DNA of 23,254 nt from NCBI GenBank assembly GCA_964015035.1, contig CAXHCA010000110.1, positions 1 through 23,254 on the forward strand, written 5' to 3'. Shown piece after piece: positions 8,161 to 18,046 of the stretch. This DNA comes from BQJU01 sp964015035. Lineage in GTDB: Bacteria; Bacteroidota; Bacteroidia; Chitinophagales; Saprospiraceae. Under the pieces are notes generated by a model that saw nothing but the letters and a program-made list of their open reading frames with translations, did not search any database and was not told the DNA's origin. The position numbers and the translations under genes are program-made. Positions within the stretch are counted from its first letter, which is position 1; the number at the start of each line of letters is the position of its first letter.

Positions 8161-11100
8161 GAGCGGTAGGAGCTACATTATCCTCAACGGTGACGGAAGC
8201 ATTACAGGACCTGGTCTTGCCTTGGTCATCGGTGAGGGTGACTACTACGGTATGGGTGCCGATATCATCACAAGTAAAACTACTCTGGCTGAGACTATAG
8301 GTGAAGTTTCCACAATTGTCATAGCTACCATTGTCCACATCATTAAAAGTAAGCATGCCCAACCCGTTTGCATCCAACTGCACGGTCGCATCGGCGCAGG
8401 AAGCTATTGGAGGTACGCTGTCCGCCACCGTCACGATTGACTGGCACGAAGCGATATTGTGAGATGGATCTTCAAACTCGACAGTCACCGAATTCGCACC
8501 AATATCAGCACAGGTAAATGTAAGAATGCCCTGATCCATACTGAAATTTGAACAATTATCAGTTGTACCACCGTCGAGTTCAGCTATAGGGATATTAACT
8601 ATTCCATTTTCATCAAGCTGAACGGTTACACTCTGGCAAAGGACATTGGGCGGGGTAACGTCTACTATGGTAACTGTGGCGTTACAACTACTCGTGTTGC
8701 CATTAATTTCGGTCAAGGTTAAGGTGACGATTTGCGTTGGTGTATCCGAACAATCAAAACTGGTTTCGCTCAGAAACAAACTCTGAATGCCACAATTGCT
8801 AATAGAGCCATTGTTGATTTCTTCCGGTGTAATAATTGCCTGACCGTTTTGATCCAGCTGAACGGTTACCTCCTGACAAATGGCCACAGGAAGGGCGGGA
8901 ACTCCTTGAAATTCAAGGGCACCCATATCTATTCCATTATTTGCTGGTCGGGTATTGCCCTCATAATCATCAGATGGTGCACCCGTTGAGGTGCCGACAT
9001 CAATAGCCGGAGAACATGCTTGCAGGTGAAGGTCCCCACTGTTGGTTGGAGCGAGATTGAAATCCGGCTGACTGACAAACAGTGGATCGATATCCAGATT
9101 TCCGGTGCCAGGATAGCCATTTTCTACAATAGAATGATTGATGTTAATATTACCACCGTGTGTCGTCCAGATTTCTGAGCTATTACCCCACAAAACACAA
9201 TTCGTCATTATAGTATTTGTAGTGTTGCTATTGCGAATCACTCCTCCCTGATCAAGGGAAGCATTACCGGAAAAGGAGCAATTGGTAAAGCTGGCATTTG
9301 ATGAAGCTGAATTCAGGAAAACCGCGCCTCCGTTTCCGCCTCCAATTGCTCGATTACCAATAAATTGGCAGTTGATAAACAGCTCGGTGCCGCCTAAGCC
9401 ATATACTCCGCCACCCCCGCCATTGGCTATATTTCCGGCAATCAGGCAGTTGATAAAAGTTCTGGTTCCATTAATGCCAATCAGGTGCAGGCCACCTCCA
9501 AGTGTTGCCTCATTATAAAGGATCTTACAGTTTTTGACCATGGGAGAAGCATTCTCTCTAATTTGCATGCCACCGCCCCGGCTAGTATTTATATCGTCAC
9601 CATCTGCATATCCTGCAGTCACTGTAAAACCATCCAGGATTGCCGAAGCGGAAATATCTTGTCCTCTGGCGATTACTACGTGCAAGGCATTGTCTTCATT
9701 GTTGGTGAATGCTGAGCCGTCATTTTGCAATAGATCACCACTGAGTATCGTCACATTGTTTTCCCAATTTCTTTGCGAAAGCATTGTCTCTGTTCCATTA
9801 AACCCTCCAAAAATGGCCAGGTCATTTTGTAGTGAAAAGGAAACACTACGGTCGTCGGCTGTAACCAGGACTCCTTCATCCGGATAATAGGTGCCCTCTG
9901 CAACCCAAATTTGTACAATGGAGGGGCAGTTTTCGGCCAGCAATAGCGCATCCTGAAGGGAGTTGAAAGCATTCTGCCAGTTTTCGCCCGTTTGAGCTCC
10001 GGCAGCATCCCTGTCGACATACACGATTGATTCGTTGGGACATACAACGGTTACGGTGACCATAGCCATGCAGGTACTAGCATTACCGCTAACATCGGTC
10101 ACGGTTAGGGTTTCCTGATTGTCTCCCAAATCAGCAATGGTGAAATTTTCCTGACTAAGGCTTAATGCCGCGATGCCACAGTTATCGGATGAGCCAAGGT
10201 TGACCTCCTCGGGTGTAAGAAGCGCGTTGCCGGTCAGGTTGATTTGTAAACTCACATTCTGGCAAACAGCGGTAGGTGCTGTATTGTCTTCCACTGTCAC
10301 GTTGGCGGAGCAGGTACTGGTATTGCCGTTGACATCTGTAATGGTCAAAGTGGAGCTGTTGGTGCCAATATCATTGCAATCAAATGAACTTGGGCTTGCG
10401 GTCAGGTTACCAATACCACAGGCATCCGTCGAACCTCCGTCAATATCGCTGCCACTGATAGAGGTATTTCCACTACCATCCAGCTGGACCGTAATGTCCT
10501 GACAAGTGGCTACCGGGGCGGTCACGTCTTCTACTGTGATATTAATGGAACAAATATTAGAAGTATTACCATTGACATCACTTTTTTTAACAAACCTTTG
10601 GTTCGGTATACCGATATTATCGCAAGTGAAATTTATCGATCCACCAAAATCTACACCTGATTGAAGACCACAGTTGTCATTCGCACTGGTGATAATATTG
10701 TTGTTGATATAGTTGACAGAATTGATCGAAAAAGAACCATTAATATCCAGCTGAACCGTAATATCCTGGCAGGTAATGGTCGGTGCAATGTTGTCCTCCA
10801 CGGTAACGGTAGCGGTACAGGTGCCGGCGTTGCCATGATTATCGGTAACGGTCAATGTCACCATGTTGTCCCCTAAGTCACTACAGGTAAAAGTGTTGGA
10901 GGACGCAGAGAAGCTGGCAATGCCGCCCGGTACGGGCCCGTATGGGCAGGCATCACTGGAGCTACTATGGACCTCATCTGCTGTAATGCCGGCATCTCCA
11001 TTCCCATCCAGTGCTACTGTGATATTTTGACAATTGGCCACCGGAGCCGTATTGTCTTCGATGGTCACCTGGGCATTGCAGGTGCTCGGGTTATTGTCTT

Positions 11101-13654
11101 CATCCAAAGCGGTGAGCGTCACGGTTTGCACTCCAATGTCTGAGCATTCGAAGAAGTCTTGGGTCAGATCAACAGGAGTGAGGGAAACACAAGTGGCCGC
11201 CTGATCATCAAAAACTTCTGTAGGTGTAATGGACACTTCGCCATTGGCGTCGAGCGACCGGGTAATATTTTTGCAGGACACCTGTCCGGCCGGGGCTTCC
11301 ACGATGACCGGAAAGCCACAGTCTGCAGTATTACCTGAGGGATCGGTGACCTCAAGAAACACCACATATTCACCTGGAGCGGTAAAAGTAAGGGAAGCGG
11401 CCGGGCCATATTCCACGCAGGGAAGCTGATTACAATCCTCGTAGGAGGCCTGGATCGTTACCTCTCCGCAAGGATCATAAGACCCGGTTCCCAGTTCATC
11501 GGCGGTGATGGTCACTTCGCAATTGCTGTTGAGCTGAATGGTTCGTGGCTGACAAACAGCTACGGGATCTTCGTTGTCGAAAGCAGTGACGGTAAAGCTA
11601 CAATTGTTGCTTCCAAGTGAGTAAGTAATGGTATTTGTACCTACCTCAAAGGCTGTATTTCCCAAAGCACCAGATCCGTTGGTAATATTTCCAGATACAT
11701 CATTTTCAATCTGATAGGTCAGAAAATCACCCATTCCGCAGAAACCCACATTAGGTTCCAAGGCACTACCAGAGGCAAAAAAACTACAATCCTGCTGATC
11801 CTGGGCATCAACTTCAAAACTGGGTGGGCAAAACAGATCGTAACCTCCGGCGATGCTATTGATGGTAATATTGAAGGCACAATTCAGCGTATTGCCATTG
11901 AGGCTATGGTTGTAGGTGAGCGTGAAATTGCCGCCGGAAAGAAAATTGCCAAATGGCGTTTCAGCGCCACTGTCCACGATATTCACCCCATCGCTGATCT
12001 CGTAGGTGAGGGTGCTGGAACAGGGACCCATGAGGTCTGGCAAAATGGCCTCATCCAATTCGACTTCACAATCATTTGTAAAAATTTCCCTTATTACATT
12101 GGGCGGACAAGAAAGGCCCAGCGCTTCGGAGTCCTGTGCTAGGGTAAAGGTATAGCTACAACTTCCTCTGTTACCACTATTGTCTTCCACATAAAGCGTG
12201 ACCGTATTGGCGCCCACATCATCACAGGTAAATTCTCCCTGGTCGAAGTATTTATCCACAATCTCGCCACAGGCATCTGATGAAGATTGAATGACTAAAT
12301 CGGGATCGAGGATAAAGTTTTGTCCTCTGGTTACCAGGGCGGCAATGGGGAAGTTTGTTCCACAGGTTACCGTCGGGGCTACATCGTCTTGTACTTCTAC
12401 GAGCGCAACACATTTATCTTTTTTTCCACTGGTACTGATCACTTGCAGGGTGACCTGTTTTTCACCGATATCATCACAATCAAAACTGATGCTGGGAAGC
12501 GGAACATTTACGCCACCTATTTTTCTCAAAATAAAGGGAGCGATGGATTCACCGGGTTCTGCCACGCTATTATCATCAATTTCTGATCCGGTTAAGGTAT
12601 AGCTGCCATTGTTGAGCGTTACGCTAATGTCTTTACAAAAAGCCTTGGGTCTGGTGGGATCAAAGGCACTAAATTCGTAATAGAAACGGCCATTATTGGG
12701 TGTGCCATCCAATTCACCATTTTCCAGGATAATCTCGATTGCCGCACTATTTGCAAAACTACCGCCGCCGCCACCGCCAACTTCCTTTCCACCGCCGCCA
12801 CCGCCGGAGAAGCCGCCACCGCCGCCACCGCCAGGCTTTACCATATTTCCACTGCCACCGCCACCGTAGCCATATCCACCTCTCCGTTTTTTACCATCTC
12901 CGGCACCGCCAGCTCCGCCGGTAAAGATACCGGCTCTACCTCTGGCACTGCCAACAATACCAAGACCATTGCCAGAATAGCCACCACCACCTGCACCGGT
13001 AGAATTGGCGTAGTTACCGGCACTACCCGCGCTACCTCCTGCTCCGTTGCAACCTCCAGCTCCACCGATAGCGCCACCTCCACCGGAAAAGCCCGTTTCA
13101 CCACAGGTGCCCGTTACTCCACTTCTACCTGGAGCAATTTCGCCTGCTCCACCACCACCACCGGCTACGGCGAGGATCACCCAACAGGAACTGGCATCGG
13201 CCAGGCTTGTCGAGGGGGTACTACAAGTAATGGAGGCTCCGGGGGCATGATATAGTAGCCCTGTGCCGCCACCACCACCGCTACCAGCCGCGTCTTGCCT
13301 GGTACGGCCATTGGCTCCATCCTGTCCAATAATCACCCTGATAGTCCCTCCCGGTTGTAGTTGCCCGGCCCCGGAACCAATTTCAAAATTGACTTCAACA
13401 GTGGCTCCGCCACCTCCCCGGTTTTGATTGATATATTGGGTTTTTCCCCCATCAGCTCCCTTTAAGAAAAAGGTAAGGTAATCATTGAAGTTTAGGTTAC
13501 CTCCAGTTGGGATCACGAAGTCTTGATAGGTGCCATTGTAGCCCACCTCGTGAAGGTCGCCATTGGCAATGAGGGGTTGTTGAGCATTTGTGTATGGCGT
13601 ACTCAATAAAATGCACAAGGCCAAACCTAAAATGTGCTTGGTTAGATTTTTCAT
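6806..13654 (-). CDS. Giant T9SS-sorted surface protein C: glycine-rich head, about 15 HYR-like repeats, inserted beta-helix
   Basis: The product is 2282 aa with a signal peptide (about 1-24, cut near TNAQ). Residues about 25-335 are a glycine-rich domain with runs such as GGGGGGGFSGGGGGG, opening with an FVIPTGGNLNF...FFLKGADGG beta pattern, as in glycine-rich head domains of large adhesins. From about 338 to 1205 come ten degenerate HYR-like repeats, most with four cysteines (CQ-I-V-L, DACG, F-C-DIG, STC-A-VTV). Residues about 1210-1585 are a right-handed parallel beta-helix of the choice-of-anchor-Q/pectate-lyase-like type (VYVDRDAAGAQTGENW...AF, repeated F-NC-F-GN turns, end NGIDMGALEF). 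No catalytic residues are evident. Four more HYR-like repeats and a fifth CEG...FNG unit follow, then CGFIDLGDDGIDCED near 1990, a DUF1349-like sandwich and a T9SS type A domain at about 2202-2282. One repeat near 10560-10640 has lost the usual VTLTVTD strand. The tail is colinear at the DNA level with the gene at 21654. Size and architecture suit a filamentous adhesin or matrix protein (inference). Confidence 0.92.
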   Translation of the reverse strand: MKNLTKHILGLALCILLSTPYTNAQQPLIANGDLHEVGYNGTYQDFVIPTGGNLNFNDYLTFFLKGADGGKTQYINQNRGGGGATVEVNFEIGSGAGQLQPGGTIRVIIGQDGANGRTRQDAAGSGGGGGTGLLYHAPGASITCSTPSTSLADASSCWVILAVAGGGGGAGEIAPGRSGVTGTCGETGFSGGGGAIGGAGGCNGAGGSAGSAGNYANSTGAGGGGYSGNGLGIVGSARGRAGIFTGGAGGAGDGKKRRGGYGYGGGGSGNMVKPGGGGGGGFSGGGGGGKEVGGGGGGSFANSAAIEIILENGELDGTPNNGRFYYEFSAFDPTRPKAFCKDISVTLNNGSYTLTGSEIDDNSVAEPGESIAPFILRKIGGVNVPLPSISFDCDDIGEKQVTLQVISTSGKKDKCVALVEVQDDVAPTVTCGTNFPIAALVTRGQNFILDPDLVIQSSSDACGEIVDKYFDQGEFTCDDVGANTVTLYVEDNSGNRGSCSYTFTLAQDSEALGLSCPPNVIREIFTNDCEVELDEAILPDLMGPCSSTLTYEISDGVNIVDSGAETPFGNFLSGGNFTLTYNHSLNGNTLNCAFNITINSIAGGYDLFCPPSFEVDAQDQQDCSFFASGSALEPNVGFCGMGDFLTYQIENDVSGNITNGSGALGNTAFEVGTNTITYSLGSNNCSFTVTAFDNEDPVAVCQPRTIQLNSNCEVTITADELGTGSYDPCGEVTIQASYEDCNQLPCVEYGPAASLTFTAPGEYVVFLEVTDPSGNTADCGFPVIVEAPAGQVSCKNITRSLDANGEVSITPTEVFDDQAATCVSLTPVDLTQDFFECSDIGVQTVTLTALDEDNNPSTCNAQVTIEDNTAPVANCQNITVALDGNGDAGITADEVHSSSSDACPYGPVPGGIASFSASSNTFTCSDLGDNMVTLTVTDNHGNAGTCTATVTVEDNIAPTITCQDITVQLDINGSFSINSVNYINNNIITSANDNCGLQSGVDFGGSINFTCDNIGIPNQRFVKKSDVNGNTSNICSINITVEDVTAPVATCQDITVQLDGSGNTSISGSDIDGGSTDACGIGNLTASPSSFDCNDIGTNSSTLTITDVNGNTSTCSANVTVEDNTAPTAVCQNVSLQINLTGNALLTPEEVNLGSSDNCGIAALSLSQENFTIADLGDNQETLTVTDVSGNASTCMAMVTVTVVCPNESIVYVDRDAAGAQTGENWQNAFNSLQDALLLAENCPSIVQIWVAEGTYYPDEGVLVTADDRSVSFSLQNDLAIFGGFNGTETMLSQRNWENNVTILSGDLLQNDGSAFTNNEDNALHVVIARGQDISASAILDGFTVTAGYADGDDINTSRGGGMQIRENASPMVKNCKILYNEATLGGGLHLIGINGTRTFINCLIAGNIANGGGGGVYGLGGTELFINCQFIGNRAIGGGNGGAVFLNSASSNASFTNCSFSGNASLDQGGVIRNSNTTNTIMTNCVLWGNSSEIWTTHGGNININHSIVENGYPGTGNLDIDPLFVSQPDFNLAPTNSGDLHLQACSPAIDVGTSTGAPSDDYEGNTRPANNGIDMGALEFQGVPALPVAICQEVTVQLDQNGQAIITPEEINNGSISNCGIQSLFLSETSFDCSDTPTQIVTLTLTEINGNTSSCNATVTIVDVTPPNVLCQSVTVQLDENGIVNIPIAELDGGTTDNCSNFSMDQGILTFTCADIGANSVTVEFEDPSHNIASCQSIVTVADSVPPIASCADATVQLDANGLGMLTFNDVDNGSYDNCGNFTYSLSQSSFTCDDIGTHTVVVTLTDDQGKTRSCNASVTVEDNVAPTALCQNVTVQLDANGEGTTSAAAVDNGSNDACPYGPVPGGIASLALSQTDFDCSHVGTNSVTLTTTDTNGNSNSCSATVTVQDNVAPAISECEGNFAIFNGQEEITAASVIDFSATDACGIQSTVYAPSIITCDQLGQNVEVLVTVTDVNGNSNECLATVKTDGLFCGFIDLGDDGIDCEDSSNVEYDTSTETFTLESDGCANNNFAQDNAAYTYMELCGDGEIIAHVANISPLGQGWAGITMRESEAPGAKKVEVLANLGNFVRRAIRWTDNGYAYPAQLYRPQATWLKLIRSGNSFIGSVSTNGNQWQNVLYVNIPMNACIQAGLIVTNYNNATLVTGTFDHVEVNSVSSGMNLQLPETDHEQVDQAANLDFNLVPNPARDRLFLDIMSQQEPKAQADILNQFGQLILSRTINNPGESRESFDLHNLRSGTYFIRVTTDQSQLVKKFLIVK

Positions 13655-13734
13655 ATAATGACCATTTATGGTTTCAGAATTCGAGTAAGGGGGAGGACAT
13701 TATTTTGCCTCAAAGATGGGGGTAGGAGAGGGGT

Positions 13735-13768
13735 AAAAACTCGCCATCTTATTGAAAAAACTCGCCAT
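13735..13768 (-). promoter_or_regulatory. 13-bp direct repeat with 21-bp period, putative HTCS/AraC operator
   Basis: On the minus strand ATGGCGAGTTTTT occurs at 13768-13756 and again, identical, at 13747-13735, separated by 8 bp, so the period is 21 bp (two helical turns). It lies in the 144-bp gap between the HTCS gene, whose output domain is AraC-type, and the giant T9SS gene, about 80 bp before that gene's start codon. AraC-family activators commonly bind tandem half-sites about 21 bp apart. No good promoter match was found downstream, which would fit activator dependence. Operator function is inference. Confidence 0.45.
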
Positions 13769-13798
13769 TTCGTATATGGGAACGTAGAAGTGGGGCAT

Positions 13799-16700
13799 CT
13801 ACTCGGCGTGCAGGTATTCAGAAGGTCGTTTGCCAAAATGAGTCAGGAACACTTTGGTAAAATAGCCGGGGGTGTTAAATCCACAGTCATAAGCCACTTC
13901 CGCAATGGTTTGGTAAGCCCTGGTTTCCAGCAGGTGTCTTGCCCGTTGCAGCTTAATTTCCTGCATATAATTCTTGATAGACAACCCGGTTAGGGCTTTA
14001 ATTCGACGCAGCAGCTGTCGGTCGCTGAGGGACATTTTGCTGGACAGGTAAGAGGCATTGAGCGAAATGCCCTTGTCGATGGCTTCCAGAGCGGCTTCTT
14101 CCAGTTGCTTGAGCCATTCCTGTTCTACGGTAGGCCCAACTTCTAAGTCAAGCTCGACTTTATGTGTGTTTTTGGTGGTAAAATTCAGCCTGTCCTGATA
14201 ATTCTGAATCAGATTGGCCATTCGCACCTTCAATTCCTCTGCTGAAAAAGGTTTGGAAAGATAATCGTCCACCCCAATTCTGAGGGCACGTAGTTTATCT
14301 TCCTCTGCGGCCCTTGAAGTGAGCATGATGACGGGCGTTTTTTGCCATTTTACATGGCCTTTGATCCGGTTCAATAGTTCATAACCATCCATTTCAGGCA
14401 TCATGACATCGCTGATGATGAGCTTAAAGTCTATGGGGGGAGTTTTGGGGTTGTTCAACATCTGCCAGGCTTTTGCACCATTATTGGCCACCACACAGTG
14501 ATAGGTTGCGGAAAGTAATGTTTTGAGCAATTCCTGCATGTCTGGATTGTCTTCCACGATGAGAATCCCATTTTTGTCTTTCGTCGTGCTGACCGTAGTT
14601 TGATCAATAGTCGGGGTGTCAACGAGTTTAGGCGTAGCAATAGGGGTGAGCAGGGAATCAGTTGCCGACCCTGGTGCTGCGCCAGGCGCCTGCTCCGCAG
14701 GTACGGATAAGGTGAAGGTACTGCCTTTCGTCCAGATGCTACTGACGGTTAGTTCTCCCTGCATGAGGTGAGCCAGTTCTTTGGAAAGAGAGAGCCCAAT
14801 ACCCGTGCCTCCCTCCTGGGCCCCTTCTTTGCGTCCCGTTTGGAAATAACGGTCAAAGATATAGGGTAGGTCTTCTGGTAGAATACCCCGGCCGGTATCA
14901 GAGATCTGTAGCCGCAGATAGCTATTGGTCGGCTGGTTCGTTTCTGTTTTCTTGTTGGAAATGGATTGATCAGGAAATGCCTGAATTTCAATTACCACCC
15001 GGATGCTTCCTGATTCCGGCGTAAATTTGATGGCATTACTAAGTAAGTTGTTGACTATTTTAGCCAGCCGGGTTTTATCTAAACTATAGTAGGTGCCGGC
15101 AGGAAGATCATTCTTTACCGTTAACTCAATATTTTTGTGTTGCACCCAGGAATCAAATGCAGCCAAGAGTTGGTCGAAATAAGGTTTGACCAGGACAGGA
15201 CTCAGGTTCAGGGTGTTTTTCCCTGCATCCAGGCTGGAAAGTTCAAGTAGTTCTTCAACCAGAGCGAGTAACTTTTTGGCATTGCGCTGCACAATTTGCA
15301 AGCTGGTTTTAATCTCATTTTGCATGGTGCTCCCATGCTGCCGGAGCAAATAACCGATGGGAGCGGAAATCAAGGTTACAGGGGTACGTAACTCGTGAGA
15401 AATATTGGTAAAAAAACGGGATTTGCTTTTATCCAAGTGCCTGAGTTCTTCTGCCTGGTGCTCGATCAATTCTTTATCCTTGTTGATGCGTTGGGTCCGT
15501 TTTTGCACTTCCTGCTCCAGCCGTTTTTTCTCTCCTCGCAGGTAGGCAATCCAGATATACGCAACTAGCCCGATGATACCAATGCAAAGGATATAAAACC
15601 AGGTCTGACGGTAGAAAAATTCGTGAACTTTTAAGCTAATTCTCAGCGGAGTCTCGCTCCAAATGCCACGAAAGTTGCTTCCTTTGATCAGGATGTCGTA
15701 TTGGCCGGGGGGAAGGTTAGAAAGGGATAAATTGTGCTGTGCCCCAATGTATTGCCAATCATCGTTGATCCCTTCCAGCTTGTAGGCAAACTGGTTTTGG
15801 TCAGTGTTGATATAAGAAGATAGGGCAAACTGCAACCCAATGGATCGGTTGGTTGCGGAAAGCGAAATTTTTTTGTTAAAATCGACACTATTGGTCAAAT
15901 CAACATTTCGATCCTGGTGTTTGTCGTAGTAATGAATATTGGTTAAAAAAATCTTAGGAGTTCCTCCAACAATCAATTCGTTTTTAAGGCGAACAGGGTC
16001 AATGATATTCAGACCGCTGATGGTGCCCAGTACCAGTTGCCCAGTGCGCGATTTATAAGCCGAAAATCGATTGAATTCTGGGTGAGTCAACCCGTCTGAT
16101 TTTCCCAGGTTGACCAATACTTCTCCCCGCGGCGAAACAAGAGACAAACCATCATAAGTACCTATCCAGTAGATGCCCTGATCATCTTGTACAATACTGG
16201 CAATACGATTACTGGTCAAGCCGTGTGCCCGATCCAGTATTTTTAATTCCTTGGTCTCAGGGTTGTAAATATGCAATCCCGCAGTGAACGTACCAATCCA
16301 CAATTCCCCCTCCTCATTTTCCAGCATAGTATTGAAGCGGTAGTCTTTAAAACCGTCCTCCCTGCCGATGATGATATGCTGCTGTTTTTTATAGTCAATC
16401 TTCCACAAGCCGGCACTTGATGTAATCCATAACTGCCCATCTCGACTGGGCTGTAGTTCTTGTAAAAAGGAGTTTTTTGAAAAGATATTTTGACCTTCGT
16501 TGTACCAGGTCTCTTTCCCGGTTTGGGTATTCAGAAATGATATTCTTTTGTTGTCATTATCCCAGAAGACGATTGTATCCTGGTTGAGAAAGTTAAAGGT
16601 ATGGACTGATCCGGTGAGTGGAAAGGAGGTGCAGGAATCGCTATCAGGATAATAGCAATACATTTTATCTCCTCGATAGGTCCATATCCCACCATCTTCA

Positions 16701-18037
16701 GAAACAATAACCTTTCTTCTCATGGGTTCATGAAAGGGGTCCTCTATGCATGAGTTGCCGTAAAACGGTTTTATCAATTTCCGATTTTTGTCAACTTCAA
16801 ACCATCCATTCCCGGAAGTATTCACCAGGAAGTTTCCATTTTTTAGCTGGCCAATTGCGCGCATCGGAATACCTTGCCCATAGTGCTGTATGGCTTCTGA
16901 GGCTCTGACCGTCAGTGAGATGAGGCCATCGCGAGTACATAACAGCATACCTTTGCGAAAGTCTTTTCCCTTTATTCTATTGATAAGGCGAGGGCCCCTT
17001 AAATGCTCAAATAAAGCCGAACAATCGTACCTTTTGCCCTCTTTGTCTTCCAGAATAGCTATGTATTGATTGTTGTCATCAGTAAAGAGATAAATTATAT
17101 TTTCAGATTCATCAGTATACAATCCTTCCGGTGATAAATCTACGGGAAGCCCAGGCACAATTTCAAAATGGTCCTTTGCAGAATCATGGTAGAAAAAATG
17201 ATTTTGAGCATAGGAAGGCAGACAAATTACTATTCGCTGACGATGGGACACGATAAATGGATTGTAAATTTGCCAGTAGAACTTTTGAGCTGCCTCATCT
17301 AATTCAAAGGCTACCGGAAAGTCATCCTGATCATATTTTTTCCAGGTTCCTGTCTCCTCGTTCCAGCAAATAACGGGAGGGAGGAAGTCCATAAACCAGA
17401 ATTCCTGCCCTTGCTTGATGACCGGCCGTGCCTTCAGATCTTGAGCTTCCCGTTGATAGAACTCATATGGAATGCTTACTCTTTTTATAAATTGGGTATC
17501 CTGCTTTTCGTATACCACAAAGTCGTTACCTTCTCTCATAAAAAAATACCAGCGCCCCTCTTTTGATCTAAATGCAGAACGGATGAGTGATTTTTTAGGC
17601 ACTTTTCTATCCAATGATAAGATATTGCTTTGCTGGTTGGACAGGTCAAATGAGAAAAAGCGCTGTATGGTTGTATCTCTGCTGACATAACCCCATAAGT
17701 GATCGTCATCAGTGAACTCCATAAATTTGACCATTGCATTTTTTACGGGAGTTAATGCCTCCGTTTGTGCCACGGAAAACTGATAACCATCCAGGAGCAT
17801 CAGCGGCATATCATACATGGTTTGCTCTACATTGCCGGTACTCACCCAAAGCCTGCCCCGGTTGTCCTGGAATGCATTTGAGGTGGCGGTACGGGAATAG
17901 CCATTTTTTGAAGAGAATTCCTGGCGATGGGCAACCTCCAATTTAGGGAGAGTGTCAAATTCAGGTTGAGCGAATAAGCCAATAATTGTGATACTTAATA
18001 TAGCTGTTAAAGTGATCTTTTTATACCATTGCCTCAT
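13799..18037 (-). CDS. Hybrid two-component system sensor kinase/response regulator (HTCS), AraC-type output
   Basis: The 1412-aa product is a one-piece sensor and transcription factor. Residues 1-24 are a signal peptide or anchor. Residues about 40-730 form a periplasmic beta-propeller sensor with two-bladed-repeat motifs (GRLWVSTGN, GQLWITSSAGLWKI, GELWIGTFTAGLHIY, GIYWIGTYDGLSLV). Residues about 735-805 are a Y_Y_Y domain (FAYKLEGINDDWQYIG, LPPGQYDILIKGSN). A transmembrane helix spans about 811-832, then a coiled linker. HisKA holds phospho-acceptor His881 (FFTNISHELRTP). The HATPase has an N box at Asn997/Asn1001, a G1 box DTGRG at 1047 and a G2 box GGTGIGLSLS near 1076. The receiver domain has phospho-acceptor Asp1210 (SDVMMPEMDG), Thr1240 and Lys1262. 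The AraC HTH covers about 1310-1412. All signalling residues are present. HTCSs in Bacteroidota usually sense glycan fragments and control neighbouring loci, but no SusC/SusD pair is in the window; the nearest downstream gene is the giant T9SS protein. Confidence 0.95.
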   Translation of the reverse strand: MRQWYKKITLTAILSITIIGLFAQPEFDTLPKLEVAHRQEFSSKNGYSRTATSNAFQDNRGRLWVSTGNVEQTMYDMPLMLLDGYQFSVAQTEALTPVKNAMVKFMEFTDDDHLWGYVSRDTTIQRFFSFDLSNQQSNILSLDRKVPKKSLIRSAFRSKEGRWYFFMREGNDFVVYEKQDTQFIKRVSIPYEFYQREAQDLKARPVIKQGQEFWFMDFLPPVICWNEETGTWKKYDQDDFPVAFELDEAAQKFYWQIYNPFIVSHRQRIVICLPSYAQNHFFYHDSAKDHFEIVPGLPVDLSPEGLYTDESENIIYLFTDDNNQYIAILEDKEGKRYDCSALFEHLRGPRLINRIKGKDFRKGMLLCTRDGLISLTVRASEAIQHYGQGIPMRAIGQLKNGNFLVNTSGNGWFEVDKNRKLIKPFYGNSCIEDPFHEPMRRKVIVSEDGGIWTYRGDKMYCYYPDSDSCTSFPLTGSVHTFNFLNQDTIVFWDNDNKRISFLNTQTGKETWYNEGQNIFSKNSFLQELQPSRDGQLWITSSAGLWKIDYKKQQHIIIGREDGFKDYRFNTMLENEEGELWIGTFTAGLHIYNPETKELKILDRAHGLTSNRIASIVQDDQGIYWIGTYDGLSLVSPRGEVLVNLGKSDGLTHPEFNRFSAYKSRTGQLVLGTISGLNIIDPVRLKNELIVGGTPKIFLTNIHYYDKHQDRNVDLTNSVDFNKKISLSATNRSIGLQFALSSYINTDQNQFAYKLEGINDDWQYIGAQHNLSLSNLPPGQYDILIKGSNFRGIWSETPLRISLKVHEFFYRQTWFYILCIGIIGLVAYIWIAYLRGEKKRLEQEVQKRTQRINKDKELIEHQAEELRHLDKSKSRFFTNISHELRTPVTLISAPIGYLLRQHGSTMQNEIKTSLQIVQRNAKKLLALVEELLELSSLDAGKNTLNLSPVLVKPYFDQLLAAFDSWVQHKNIELTVKNDLPAGTYYSLDKTRLAKIVNNLLSNAIKFTPESGSIRVVIEIQAFPDQSISNKKTETNQPTNSYLRLQISDTGRGILPEDLPYIFDRYFQTGRKEGAQEGGTGIGLSLSKELAHLMQGELTVSSIWTKGSTFTLSVPAEQAPGAAPGSATDSLLTPIATPKLVDTPTIDQTTVSTTKDKNGILIVEDNPDMQELLKTLLSATYHCVVANNGAKAWQMLNNPKTPPIDFKLIISDVMMPEMDGYELLNRIKGHVKWQKTPVIMLTSRAAEEDKLRALRIGVDDYLSKPFSAEELKVRMANLIQNYQDRLNFTTKNTHKVELDLEVGPTVEQEWLKQLEEAALEAIDKGISLNASYLSSKMSLSDRQLLRRIKALTGLSIKNYMQEIKLQRARHLLETRAYQTIAEVAYDCGFNTPGYFTKVFLTHFGKRPSEYLHAE

Positions 18038-18046
18038 TTCCTATAA

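Noticed and set aside
8900..10040. The beta-helix segment as a polysaccharide lyase or pectinase
   Set aside because: It has the F-NC-F-GN turn pattern of choice-of-anchor-Q-type helices, but no recognisable catalytic Asp/Lys/Arg set could be assigned.
12739..13250. Proline-, histidine- or arginine-rich frames opposite the glycine-rich region
   Set aside because: They are the low-complexity complement of glycine codons in the N-terminal domain of the giant T9SS protein.
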